Shown in pieces: positions 35,324-44,428 of a DNA stretch of 64,000 nucleotides (positions are counted from its first letter, which is position 1; every line of letters starts with the position of its first letter). Under the pieces are notes generated by a model, which worked only from the letters and a program-made list of their open reading frames with translations, was not told where the DNA came from and ran no database searches. Position numbers and translations under genes: made by a program. This DNA is from Methylobacterium sp. E-066. GTDB lineage: Bacteria; Pseudomonadota; Alphaproteobacteria; Rhizobiales; Beijerinckiaceae. The DNA lies in assembly GCF_022829635.1 (NCBI RefSeq), contig NZ_JAKSYO010000037.1, forward strand, positions 56,138 to 120,137, given 5' to 3'.

Positions 35324-36241
35324 ATGGACCGGTTGGAGGCCATGAGCCTGCTGGTCGCTGCCGTGGAGGCCGGGAGCCTATCGGCCGCCGGACGCCGGCT
35401 CGGCATCCCCCTGCCGAGCGTCAGCCGCAAGATCGCGGACCTGGAAGCCCATCTCGGCGCGAGGCTCCTGGTCCGCACGACGCGCAAGCTCACCCCAACC
35501 GACGCGGGGGCCGCTTACATCGAGGCGTGCCGACGCTTGCTCGGCGAGGTCGAGGAGACCGAGCGGGCGGTCAAGGGCGAGTACACCGAGCCCCGCGGCG
35601 CATTGACGATGACGGCCCCGCTGGTTTTCGGGCGGCTGCACGTCCTGCCGGTGGTCTCGGCCTTCCTGTCCCGGTTCCCGGACATCACCGTGCGCCTGAT
35701 CCTCACCGACCGGGCCCTGGACCTCGTGGAGGATCACGTGGACCTGGCAGTCCGCATCTCGCACCTGCCGGACAGCGACTTGGTAACGGCGCGGCTGGGC
35801 ACGGTCACCCGCGTGGTCTGCGGCAGTCCGGACTTCCTCGCCGGCCACGGGACGCCCCACACGCTATCCGACCTCGCCGAGATCCCGTGCGTGACCTTCA
35901 GCGACCTGGCCGCCGGCCCGGCCTGGCATTTCGCCACGCCGGACAGGAAGGCCGTCCAGGTGGTCCGGGTGCGGTCGCGTCTGCAGGTCAACACGGCCGA
36001 GGCGGCGCTCGACGCCGCGGCGGCCGGCGTCGGCCTCACGCAAGTGCTGTCGTACCAGGCGGCACCCCTGGTCGCCGCCGGGAGCCAGGTTCTCGTCCTG
36101 CGGTCGTTCGAGCTCGACCCCGTCCCGGTCAGCATGGTCCATGTCGGCCACGGACGCCTTCCGCTCAAGCTGCGGGCGTTCCTCGATTTCGCGACGCCGC
36201 GCATTCGCGCGTCCCTGAGTGCCGTTATCCCACCCCCATGA
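35324..36241 (+). CDS. LysR-family transcriptional regulator
   Basis: 305 aa. HTH at about residues 2-60 (AAGRRLGIPLPSVSRKIADL) and an effector domain of the DsdC/CrgA-like group (EPRGALTMTAPLVFGRLHV). It stands between two paralogous alpha/beta hydrolases: divergent from the one at 34340-35194 and upstream of, and co-directional with, the Tat-exported one at 36526. It is the obvious candidate to control both. Confidence 0.92.
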   Translation: MDRLEAMSLLVAAVEAGSLSAAGRRLGIPLPSVSRKIADLEAHLGARLLVRTTRKLTPTDAGAAYIEACRRLLGEVEETERAVKGEYTEPRGALTMTAPLVFGRLHVLPVVSAFLSRFPDITVRLILTDRALDLVEDHVDLAVRISHLPDSDLVTARLGTVTRVVCGSPDFLAGHGTPHTLSDLAEIPCVTFSDLAAGPAWHFATPDRKAVQVVRVRSRLQVNTAEAALDAAAAGVGLTQVLSYQAAPLVAAGSQVLVLRSFELDPVPVSMVHVGHGRLPLKLRAFLDFATPRIRASLSAVIPPP

Positions 36242-36525
36242 AGGCCGATGGGCGCGCCGGCTTGGGACGACCGTCCGCCGGGTAAGAAAAGGCCGGGCCA
36301 CCTCCCTCTCGAAATCCGTAAGGCTGAGTTTCGCAAACTCTGTGTTCTAGCGAGTGCCGAGAGAGTTCATCGTGATCACACAGTCCGGTCCCGAGCCTAA
36401 AAGCCGCGGCACGGTCGGAGGGCTCGCGGCGAAGGCCGGTGCATCCGCCCCGACGTGCGCGACATTCACGGTCGCGAGGCGAGCAATCCGGACGTTCCCC
36501 GGCCCGCACAGATGCGAGTGGAGCG

Positions 36526-37506
36526 ATGAGACAGGACATGGCATTCCAAGACGGGCCTGCCAGGGCGACGCGGCGGAGTCTTCTCGCCGGCAGCGTCATG
36601 GCGGCAGGCTTAGGCCCGGTCGGCGCCGTCGCGGCGGAAACGCGGCCCGTCGAGGTCGCAGAGGTCCGCCACGGCACGGTCCGGGCCGACGGCGTGGACG
36701 TCTTCTATCGCGAGGCCGGCCGGCCCGACGCCCCGGTGTTCCTGCTGCTGCACGGCTTCGCGAATTCGTCCTTCTACTTCCGCCATCTCATGCCGAGGCT
36801 CGCGGACCGGTTTCGCCTGATCGCGCCGGATCTCCCGTCCTTCGGTTTCACGGTGGTCCCGGACGACCGCGGCTACGTCTACGACTTCGCGTCGCTGTCG
36901 CGAACGATCGAGGCCTTCGTCGACGTCCTCGGCCTCCGGCGCTACCGCCTCTACACGTTCGACTACGGGGCTCCGGTGGGTTGGGACTTGGCGCTCGCGC
37001 ATCCCGACCGCATCGCCGGCATCGTGTCCCAGAACGGCAACGCCTATCTAGAGGGGCTCGGCGAGGCGGCCTGGGCGCCTCTCAGGACCTATTGGGAAAA
37101 GCCGAACGAGGCCGCCGTGGAGGCCATCCGCGCCCGCATGACCCTCGACGGCGTCAAGGCACCCTACTTCCACGGGGTGCCCGACCCGTCGGTCATTGAG
37201 CCCGAGTCGTACACGCTCGACGCCGCCATTCTGGCGCGACCGGGCAATGCGGACCGCCAAGTCAAGCTCAAGCTCGACTACAAGCGCAACCTGGAACGCT
37301 ACCCGCTGGTCCAGGCCTTCTTCCGCGAGCGCCGCCCGAAGCTCCTCGCTGTCTGGGGGCGCAACGACCCCTTCTTCATCCCGCCCGGAGCCGAGGCGTT
37401 CAAGCGCGATATCCCGGACGCACGGGTCCGCTTCCTCGACACCGGCCACTTTGCGCTGGAGACGAACGGGGACGACATCGCCCGAGAGATCCGGGCCTAC
37501 TTCTGA
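36526..37506 (+). CDS. Tat-exported alpha/beta hydrolase, paralogue of 34340-35194
   Basis: 326 aa. The N-terminus holds a twin-arginine signal (ATRRSLLAGSVMAAG, cleavage near AVAA), so the folded enzyme goes to the periplasm. The catalytic elbow FDYGAPVG again has an Asp nucleophile; acid in WGRNDPFF and His in DTGHFALE. Two close in-frame ATGs exist (36526 and 36538); the first has GTGGAG just upstream. The pair with the cytoplasmic paralogue around a LysR gene suggests one hydrolase acts outside and one inside on related compounds. Confidence 0.9.
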   Translation: MRQDMAFQDGPARATRRSLLAGSVMAAGLGPVGAVAAETRPVEVAEVRHGTVRADGVDVFYREAGRPDAPVFLLLHGFANSSFYFRHLMPRLADRFRLIAPDLPSFGFTVVPDDRGYVYDFASLSRTIEAFVDVLGLRRYRLYTFDYGAPVGWDLALAHPDRIAGIVSQNGNAYLEGLGEAAWAPLRTYWEKPNEAAVEAIRARMTLDGVKAPYFHGVPDPSVIEPESYTLDAAILARPGNADRQVKLKLDYKRNLERYPLVQAFFRERRPKLLAVWGRNDPFFIPPGAEAFKRDIPDARVRFLDTGHFALETNGDDIAREIRAYF

Positions 37507-37574
37507 GCCTCCGGCGCGCCGGGCCATCGTCGCGGGCCCGACACGCCGTGGGATGGCTCGGATCGGGCGCTCAC

Positions 37575-38345
37575 TCAGTTCTGGGCGGCCATGGTCCGTG
37601 CCACGTCGGCGGCGCTGATGCCCTCCAGGGCGAGGCCGTAGCCGGTGCCCTCCTCGACGAGCCGGCGCAGGCGCTGCGTGAGCGCGATCCGCGTGTAGCG
37701 GCCGGTGAGCGGCGGCAGGGCTGCGATCCCGTCCGCGATCTCGTGCGCCCGGGCCAGCAGCCGGTCTTGCGGCACGATCTCGTTGACGACGCCCCAATCC
37801 TTGGCCGTCTGGGCATCCAGCACCTGCCGCGTCAGCAGGAAGTACCGCCCGCGGATCGAACCGATCACCTCAGGCCACAGGATGTGCATGCCGTCGCCCG
37901 GCACGATCCCGAACTCGAAATGCGGCTTGTCCTGGAACACCGTCTCGGGCGTGGCCAGCACGATGTCGGTGAGCAGCGCGTATTCGCTGTGCAGCAGGAC
38001 CGGCCCGTTGAGCGCGGTGAGCATCGGCACCTCGATGTCGAGGATGTTGCTGAGCACCTTGCGGCCCTCCCGCAGGATCTTGTCGTAGCCCTGCGGCGTG
38101 AAGAAATCGAAGCCCTCGGGGCTGATCGCGTCCATGAAGGCGTCCCCCGCCCCCGTCAGGATCACCGCCCGGTTGTCGCGGTCCTCGCCGATCGCGTGGA
38201 ACAGGTCGACGAACTGCTCGTGGGTGTGACCGTTGAAGACGAGCTTGCCGCCCTCGGTGTGGAGCATGACCTCCAGCACGCCGTTCGGCTTCCGGGTCAG
38301 GCGGGCGTTGGGGAACGCGTCGCGGTAGGTCTCGAAACGGGCCAT
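37575..38345 (-). CDS. Crotonase-family protein, 6-oxocamphor hydrolase-like
   Basis: 256 aa. The crotonase fold is clear, and the block DKPHFEFGIVPGDGMHILWP closely resembles the active-site region of 6-oxocamphor hydrolase (HF...GIVPGDG), with further His in GHTHEQF and LLHSEY. That enzyme cleaves a carbon-carbon bond in bicyclic beta-diketones (retro-Claisen). The usual CoA-binding and oxyanion features of enoyl-CoA hydratases are partly changed. It starts at the ATG at 38345 and is convergent with the Tat hydrolase. Terpenoid or diketone breakdown is a guess from the motif alone. Confidence 0.82.
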   Translation of the reverse strand: MARFETYRDAFPNARLTRKPNGVLEVMLHTEGGKLVFNGHTHEQFVDLFHAIGEDRDNRAVILTGAGDAFMDAISPEGFDFFTPQGYDKILREGRKVLSNILDIEVPMLTALNGPVLLHSEYALLTDIVLATPETVFQDKPHFEFGIVPGDGMHILWPEVIGSIRGRYFLLTRQVLDAQTAKDWGVVNEIVPQDRLLARAHEIADGIAALPPLTGRYTRIALTQRLRRLVEEGTGYGLALEGISAADVARTMAAQN

Positions 38346-38441
38346 CGGTGCTGTCCTCGTGGTGGCCGGCCCCGTTGGTCGGCGTGAGGACGAGGTAGAC
38401 GGCGCCGCCCGGCGACGGATGACGGCGCGCAGCGATAAGAC

Positions 38442-39347
38442 TTATGCCGTCGCGGAATGGGGCTCCCGGGTCTCGGCCATCACCGCCTCGACGAAGCCGG
38501 CGAAGAGCCGCGCCTTGGCGCTGGCCATGCGGCCGGTGGGGAAGACCGCCCAGAGATCGATCATCGGCAACGCCCAGGGCTGCAGCAGCCGCCGGACCGC
38601 GCCGCTCGCCAGTTCGGGGGCGAACATCCAGTCCGACGCGATGGTGAGCCCGATATCGGCCAGCACGGCCGCACGCAGGCCTTCGGCCGCGCTGACCCGG
38701 ACGCGGCCATGCACCGCAACCGAGATCTCGGCGCCGTCCCGGGTGAAGGACCAGGCATCGGGCTGCCGGCTGTAGACCACCGCCTCGTGCCCGGCGAGGT
38801 CCGCGGGACTGCGCGGTTCGCCCGCGCGGGCAAGATAGGCGGGCGTGGCGAGCACCGAACGGCCCCCGGTGGCGAGCTTGCGCGCGACGGCGGCCGAGTC
38901 CGGCAAAGTCCCCATGCGCAGGGACAGGTCGATCCCCTCGCCGACGAGGTCGATCACCCGGTCGTCGAGGACGATCTCGATGTCGAGGTCCGGGTGCTCG
39001 GCGAGGAAGCGCGGCAGCATCGGCACCACGTGGAGCCGGGCGAAGGTGGTCGCCGCCGAGACGCGCAGCCGTCCCGAGAGACCGGCCCCCGCACCGCGGG
39101 CGGCGCGCTCGGCCTCGTCCGCCTCCGCGATGGCCGCCCGCGCCCGCTCGTAGAAGCGCAGGCCCGCCTCCGTGGGGCTCAGGCCGTGCGTCGAGCGGAC
39201 GAGCAGGCTGACCTACAGCCGGTTCTCCAACTGCGCGATCGTCTTGGAGACGGCGGGCTGGCCGACATTCAAGAGTCGGGCGGCCCCCGAGAAGGAGCCC
39301 GATTCCACGACCTGCACGAAGGTGGCCATCGCTTGATACCGGTCCAC
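38442..39347 (-). pseudogene. LysR-family regulator with in-frame TAG in the HTH wing
   Basis: A full-length frame (301 codons) starts at the GTG at 39347, preceded by AGGGAGG at ideal spacing, and ends at 38442. Codon 45 is TAG (39213-39215), directly after the HTH (AVSKTIAQLENRL); the rest (VSLLVRSTHGLSPTEAG onward) is an intact LysR effector domain. One base change (CAG or AAG to TAG) explains it. A GTG at 39029 could yield a 195-residue C-terminal fragment. It is upstream of, and convergent in direction with, the crotonase gene, and divergent from the GST gene at 39470. Confidence 0.86.
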
Positions 39348-39469
39348 GCCATGCCTCCCTGGAATGAGCGTTATCGCCTCGGGCCTTCTGCCCTGTCCAT
39401 CGGGGGAGGCGCATCAGTTCGGCCGTCTTCACCGCGCAACTGCGGTGGCCCCGCCGGAGCAACGCGGAC

Positions 39470-40105
39470 ATGTTCGAGGTCTATGCCTTCGCCACGCCCA
39501 ACAGCATCAAGATCCTCATCGCGCTGGAGGAACTCGGCCTCCCGTACCGCCTCCACGGCGTGAACGTGCGTCAGGGCGAGCAGAAGGCGCCCGAATTCCT
39601 GGCGCTGAACGCGAACGCGAAGGTGCCGGTACTGATCGATCCGGCGGCGGCCGATGGCCGGCTGGTCCTGACCGAGTCCGCGGCAATCCTGGTCTACCTC
39701 GCCGAGACGAGCGGCCGCCTGATGCCGCCGGACGGCGAAGGCCGGGCGCGCGTGTTCGAGCAGCTGTTCTTCCACGCCTCCGGGCTCGGCCCGGCCTTCG
39801 GGCAGGCGGGCTTCTTCCAGCGCCAGGCCGCCGAGCCGCAGCCGCTCGCCATCGCCCGCTTCTCGGCGGAGGCGAACCGGACACTCGGTGTACTCGACGG
39901 GGTCCTGGCCGAACGCCGCTACGTCGCCGGCGACGCCTTCACGGTGGCCGACATCGCCCATTTCGGCTGGCTCTGGCGACGCGACTTCGCGGGCGTGAGC
40001 TTCGAGAACACGCCGCATGTCGCCCGCTGGTACGACGCGATGGCCGCGCGTCCCGCTGTCCAGCGCGCGATCGAGCGGGTGAACGCGCTCGTGCCGCAGG
40101 CCTGA
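39470..40105 (+). CDS. Glutathione S-transferase
   Basis: 211 aa. The N-terminal thioredoxin-like domain begins FEVYAFATPNSIKILIALEE with a Ser/Asn-rich active site and contains NANAKVPVLID and the SNAIL-type TESAAILVYLAE; the C-terminal helical domain has AGDAFTVADIAHFGW, the GST N-capping motif. The layout suits the Nu-like group (YfcG/YghU relatives). It conjugates or reduces electrophiles or disulfides with glutathione. First of a stress-type group with peroxiredoxin and SDR, and divergent from the broken LysR gene. Confidence 0.93.
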   Translation: MFEVYAFATPNSIKILIALEELGLPYRLHGVNVRQGEQKAPEFLALNANAKVPVLIDPAAADGRLVLTESAAILVYLAETSGRLMPPDGEGRARVFEQLFFHASGLGPAFGQAGFFQRQAAEPQPLAIARFSAEANRTLGVLDGVLAERRYVAGDAFTVADIAHFGWLWRRDFAGVSFENTPHVARWYDAMAARPAVQRAIERVNALVPQA

Positions 40106-40204
40106 CCGGTCGCACGCCACCGGACACGCCCCGGGCCGGTCCATTCCCGCAAACCAGTAGCAGCGCAAGCCAGCTCGCCAGCTTGTCGCACGAGGCACAA
40201 ACCC

Positions 40205-40879
40205 ATGACCCTGCAATCCAAGCTCGACGCGTTCAAAGCCGATTTCGAGGCCGGCAAGCCCCCCTACACCGTCCCGCCCTCGGTGATCCGGACGATGCAC
40301 CGGGCCACCGCGGAACTGATCGCCACCGGCGCCGCGACCCGTGCCCTCAGGGCCGGCGACCGGGCGCCGGCGTTCACGCTCAACGACCCGGAGGGGCAGC
40401 CCGTCTCCTCCGATGCCCTGCTGGCGCGCGGGCCGCTCGTGATCAGCTTCTACCGCGGCGTGTGGTGCCCCTACTGCAACATGGAGCTCCGGGCGCTTCA
40501 GGAGGCGCTGCCACAATTCGAGAAGCTCGGGGCGAGCCTCGTTGCCCTCTCGCCGCAGACGGCGGCCAACAGCCGGAAGTCGGTCCGCCAGAATGCCCTT
40601 GAATTCCCGATCCTGTCGGACCCGCACAACGCCGTCGCGGCCGCGTTCGGCCTGCGCTTCGCGCTGCCCGATTATCTGGTCGATCTCTACATGAGCCTGA
40701 AGAACGACCTGCCGGCGTTCAACGGCGACGCGAGCTGGACCCTGCCGATGCCCGGATGCTTCGTCGTCGGGCAGGACGGCGTGATCCTCTACGCCGAGGT
40801 GAACCCCGACTACACCCGCCGTCCCGAGCCCGAGGACATGCTGCCGGCGCTCCGCCGCGCCGCCTCCATTCCCGCCTGA
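40205..40879 (+). CDS. Peroxiredoxin-like AhpC/TSA protein
   Basis: 224 aa. After a helical N-terminus (about 1-50), the thioredoxin-fold AhpC/TSA domain carries YRGVWCPYCNMEL, with the peroxidatic and nearby resolving Cys, and SPQTAANSRKSV. It probably removes peroxides using thioredoxin or glutathione. It follows the GST at 100 bases and precedes an SDR at 27 bases, in the same direction. Confidence 0.93.
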   Translation: MTLQSKLDAFKADFEAGKPPYTVPPSVIRTMHRATAELIATGAATRALRAGDRAPAFTLNDPEGQPVSSDALLARGPLVISFYRGVWCPYCNMELRALQEALPQFEKLGASLVALSPQTAANSRKSVRQNALEFPILSDPHNAVAAAFGLRFALPDYLVDLYMSLKNDLPAFNGDASWTLPMPGCFVVGQDGVILYAEVNPDYTRRPEPEDMLPALRRAASIPA

Positions 40880-40906
40880 CAAGACACGGCCGCAAGGAGA
40901 TCCAGG

Positions 40907-41623
40907 ATGTCCCGAACCTTTCTCGTGACCGGTGCCAGCAAGGGCATCGGGCTGGCGCTGGCCCACCGTCTCGCCGGCGACGGCCACCACGTCGTCGGCC
41001 TTGCGCGCGGAGGCCTCGATAATTTCCCCGGCACCCTCGTGCCGGTGGACCTCGCCGACGGCAACGCCTCAGACGCGATCCTCGCGGACCTGACCGGACG
41101 CTTCGCCTTCGACGGCGTGGTCAACAATGTCGGATTGGTCCGGCCGCAGCGACTTGAGGCCGTTGAGATGTCCGCGCTGGATGAGGTCCTGCGCGTCAAC
41201 CTCCACCCGGCGCTTCAGGCCGTGCAGGCGACCCTGCCCGGCATGCGCCGGCGCGGCTGGGGCCGGGTCGTCAACATCGCCAGCCTGACCGTCCTCGGCA
41301 GCGTCGAGCGCACGGCTTACGCGGCCGCGAAGGCGGCGCTGGTCAGCTTCACCCGCTCCTGGGCGCTCGAACTCGCAACGACCGGGATTACCGTCAACGC
41401 GGTGGCGCCGGGCCCGACCGAGACCGAGCTGTTCCGGGCAAACAACCCCCCGGGCAGCCCGGGCGAGACGCACTACCTCGCCGGGGTGCCGATGGGCCGC
41501 TTCGGACGGCCGGAGGAGATCGCGGCAGCCATCGCGTTCCTGATGTCGGACGGGGCGGCGTTCATGACGGGGCAGACGCTCTACGTCGACGGCGGTGCCT
41601 CGATCGGCCGGGCGGCGCTGTAG
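40907..41623 (+). CDS. SDR-family oxidoreductase
   Basis: 238 aa with TGASKGIG, NNVG, catalytic Ser in IASLTVLG and the complete YAAAK active site, ending in GQTLYVDGG. FabG-like. It follows the peroxiredoxin gene and has an AAGGAGA site before its ATG. It probably reduces a reactive carbonyl. Convergent with the LysR gene ending at 41637, only 13 bases away. Confidence 0.93.
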   Translation: MSRTFLVTGASKGIGLALAHRLAGDGHHVVGLARGGLDNFPGTLVPVDLADGNASDAILADLTGRFAFDGVVNNVGLVRPQRLEAVEMSALDEVLRVNLHPALQAVQATLPGMRRRGWGRVVNIASLTVLGSVERTAYAAAKAALVSFTRSWALELATTGITVNAVAPGPTETELFRANNPPGSPGETHYLAGVPMGRFGRPEEIAAAIAFLMSDGAAFMTGQTLYVDGGASIGRAAL

Positions 41624-41636
41624 CCCCGGACGCGGC

Positions 41637-42569
41637 TCACCGTGTCGCGGCGGCATCGAGCTCGTTGTCGCCGCCGACCAGCTGCAGGCACCATTCGGTG
41701 AAGGCGCGGACCTTCGCGGCGCGATGCTGGCGCGACGGGTAGATCGCGTACAGGGGGAAGGTCTCGTCGGGCCAGTCCGGGAAGATCTCGACGAGCCTGC
41801 CGCTCGCGACGAAGTTCCGGCTGCCGAGCTGCATGACCTGCGCGATCCCCGCGCCTTCGCAACAGGCGCCGATCATCGTCTCGACGTCCGACACCATCAG
41901 GCGCGCCGGCTGCCGCACCGGCACGACCTCGTCGCCGCGGCGGAACTCCCACGCGAAGGGGCGCCCCGTCAGCGGATTCTGATAGTCGATGCAGGCGTGG
42001 TCGCGAAGGTCGCGCGGGTGCGCGGGGCGGCCGTGCGCAGCGAGGTATGCCGGCGCCGCGACTGTCAGGATCCGCGTTTCCAGGAGCTTGCGCGCGGTGA
42101 AGCCCGCCACCGGCGGATCCCCGAACCGCAGCGCCATATCGAACCCGTCGGCAACGAGGTCGCCGATCTGATCGCGCATGATCAGTTCGAGCCGCAGTTC
42201 GCGATGGAGCGCGAGGAAGCGCGTCAGCTCGCGCGACAGGACGAGGCGCGAAAAAAACGGATCGACATTCACCCGCAGGCGCCCGCGCACCGTCGACGCG
42301 CTGCCCGCAGCTTCCAGGGCCGCCTCCTCGATCCCGTCGAGATGCGGGCCGACCCGCTCCCAGAAGCGACGTCCCTCGTCGGTGAGCCGCAAGGTCCGGG
42401 TCGTGCGATCGAGCAACCGCACACCGACGCGGGTCTCCAAACGCTGGATGGCGCGTCCCACACCCGACTGGGTGAGCCCGAGGGCCTCGGCCGCTCGGGT
42501 CATGGTTCCGGCCTCGACCACAGCCATCAGAACCGTCACGCCGGCGAGCAGTCGGCCATCGTAAGGCAT
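41637..42569 (-). CDS. LysR-family transcriptional regulator
   Basis: 310 aa. HTH at about 10-70 (AAEALGLTQSGVGRAIQRL) and a C-terminal effector domain. It is divergent from the SDR at 42670, with a 100-base gap that should hold both promoters, so it most likely controls that SDR or itself. Several other LysR/SDR pairs of this kind occur in the window. Confidence 0.92.
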   Translation of the reverse strand: MPYDGRLLAGVTVLMAVVEAGTMTRAAEALGLTQSGVGRAIQRLETRVGVRLLDRTTRTLRLTDEGRRFWERVGPHLDGIEEAALEAAGSASTVRGRLRVNVDPFFSRLVLSRELTRFLALHRELRLELIMRDQIGDLVADGFDMALRFGDPPVAGFTARKLLETRILTVAAPAYLAAHGRPAHPRDLRDHACIDYQNPLTGRPFAWEFRRGDEVVPVRQPARLMVSDVETMIGACCEGAGIAQVMQLGSRNFVASGRLVEIFPDWPDETFPLYAIYPSRQHRAAKVRAFTEWCLQLVGGDNELDAAATR

Positions 42570-42669
42570 CGTTCCATGACTCCGAGTCCGGAATGATCTG
42601 ACAGAACGACGCTAATTCCTGTCCCGACTCTACGCCACATAGAGCCGTGGCAATTCAGAGGAGGCTCTC

Positions 42670-43359
42670 ATGACAGGGCAATCCACGGCGCTCGTCGTCG
42701 GCGCTTCGCGCGGACTGGGCTTCGCCCTCGCGGAGGAGTGGCTCGGGCGTGGGTGGCGCGTGATCGCAACGGCACGCGGCCGCTCCGACCAGCTTGAGGC
42801 GCTCGCGAACCGCTTCCCCGACAGCCTCGAGATCCAGGCGGTCGACATCAACGATGGAAGCTCGGTCCGCGCGCTGCGCGAGCGCTTGAGCGGTCGACGC
42901 GTCGACGTCCTGTTCATCAATGCCGGCATCGCCCGCGCGATCGAGGCGAGCCCGGTCAGCGCACACGAGACGGACTTTCTCGACATGATGCTGACCAACG
43001 CCTTCTCGCCCGTGCGCGCGGTCGAGCTCCTGCGGGATCTGGTGCCGGCCGGCGGCACCATCGGGATCATGAGCTCCGAGCTCGGCAGCATCGCGAACGC
43101 GACCGGCTTCTGGCAGCTCTACGCGTCCAGCAAAGCCGCGCTCAACATGCTCATGAAGGGCTATGCGGCGAAGCACTGCGATGACGGGCACGCCCTGCTC
43201 CTCGTCGCCCCCGGCTGGGTGCGGACCGAGATGGGCGGCGGCGATGCGGCTCTGTCCGTCGCGGAGAGCATCCCGCGCGTGGTCGACATGATCGAGGCGA
43301 ACCGCGGCTTGGCCGGGCTGCGCTACGTCGACCGGTTCAACAATCCGCTTCCCTGGTGA
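42670..43359 (+). CDS. SDR-family oxidoreductase
   Basis: 229 aa. GASRGLGFALAEEWLGRG is the cofactor site; INAGIAR and the full active site YASSK (with SSELG supplying the Ser) are present, ending APGWVRTEMGG. This is the CsgA/sniffer-like group of small SDRs. GAGGAGG precedes the ATG. It is divergent from the LysR gene at 41637. The following 238 bases contain only a weak open frame that I do not accept as a gene. Confidence 0.9.
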   Translation: MTGQSTALVVGASRGLGFALAEEWLGRGWRVIATARGRSDQLEALANRFPDSLEIQAVDINDGSSVRALRERLSGRRVDVLFINAGIARAIEASPVSAHETDFLDMMLTNAFSPVRAVELLRDLVPAGGTIGIMSSELGSIANATGFWQLYASSKAALNMLMKGYAAKHCDDGHALLLVAPGWVRTEMGGGDAALSVAESIPRVVDMIEANRGLAGLRYVDRFNNPLPW

Positions 43360-43597
43360 CCGGCTGACTGCGAGGCGAACCGGACATGCGCCACCCACGT
43401 ACCACGGCAGGCAGCGTCCACCCGAGGAGGTCGGCGACGGTGACCGGAACGACTCCGGTTGCGGCGCAGAGCCGCCCGTCATCGCCTCGAGCGGTGCTGC
43501 CCGAGCAGGAATTCGCGACGCACGATCTACGGGCGGCTGCGTCGTTGCAGCGCTCTCAAACGCCGATTGTGGCCGAAGCATTGCTGAAAGACTGACG

Positions 43598-44368
43598 ATG
43601 GCCCTTATCTTCATCACCGGATCGTCGGATGGCCTCGGGCTCATGGCGGGCCAGCGCTTGGCCCGCGAGGGCCATGATGTCGTGCTGCATGCGCGGAACA
43701 CCGATCGCGGCGAGGTCGCGCGACGGGCGCTTCCGAACGCCGCCCAAATCGTCATCGGCGATGTCGTCACGATCGCCGGCATGCGATCCGTGGCCGAGCA
43801 GGCCAACACGATCGGGCGCTTCGACGCCGTCATCCATAATGTCGGCATCGGCTATCGCGAAGTGCGCCGGCTGGAGACCCGGGATGGTCTGAGCCATCTC
43901 TTCGCAATCAACGTCTTGGCGCCCTACGTGCTCACGGCCTTGATGGAGAGGCCAGACCGCCTCGTCTACCTGAGCTCGGGCATGCACCCAGGCGGTATCC
44001 CGGACATGGACGATCTGCAATGGACCAGACGGCGCTGGAGCGGATCGCAGGCTTACGCGGAAACGAAGTTCCTGAATGTCCTGCTGGCTTTCGGCGTGGC
44101 ACGACGCTGGTCCGCGGTGCGATCGAACGCCCTCGAACCGGGCTGGGTACCCACCCGTATGGGCGGTCCCGGTGCGCCGGATGATATGGCCGCCGCGCCC
44201 GTGACCCAGGCATGGCTGGCGGTCGGGGACGACCCAGCGACCCATGTCACGGGCCGGTACTTCTATCACCAGCGCGAGAAATTGCCGGAGCCCAGCACCC
44301 GTCGCGTCGGGCTGCAGGAGGCTCTGCTGGACCGGTGCGCGACGCTGTCCGGTGTGACGCTGCCCTAG
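43598..44368 (+). CDS. SDR-family protein, retinol dehydrogenase/POR-like
   Basis: 256 aa. FITGSSDGLGLMAGQRLAREG is the cofactor motif with HNVGIG in place of NNAG; YAETK is the active site and the C-terminus (ALEPGWVPTRMGG) lacks the classical VDGG end, as in the extended POR/retinol-dehydrogenase-like group. It follows the previous SDR in the same direction. Reaction unknown. Confidence 0.88.
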   Translation: MALIFITGSSDGLGLMAGQRLAREGHDVVLHARNTDRGEVARRALPNAAQIVIGDVVTIAGMRSVAEQANTIGRFDAVIHNVGIGYREVRRLETRDGLSHLFAINVLAPYVLTALMERPDRLVYLSSGMHPGGIPDMDDLQWTRRRWSGSQAYAETKFLNVLLAFGVARRWSAVRSNALEPGWVPTRMGGPGAPDDMAAAPVTQAWLAVGDDPATHVTGRYFYHQREKLPEPSTRRVGLQEALLDRCATLSGVTLP

Positions 44369-44428
44369 ACAGCCACGCAGCACCTCGGTGGAGCGCCTGA
44401 GATCGGGGATCTTAGGAGCGCACGGCCG

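Noticed and set aside
43386..43595. 69-residue frame between two SDR genes
   Set aside because: It is Arg/Ser/Pro-rich, has no ribosome-binding site or domain, and fits random open frames in GC-rich DNA.
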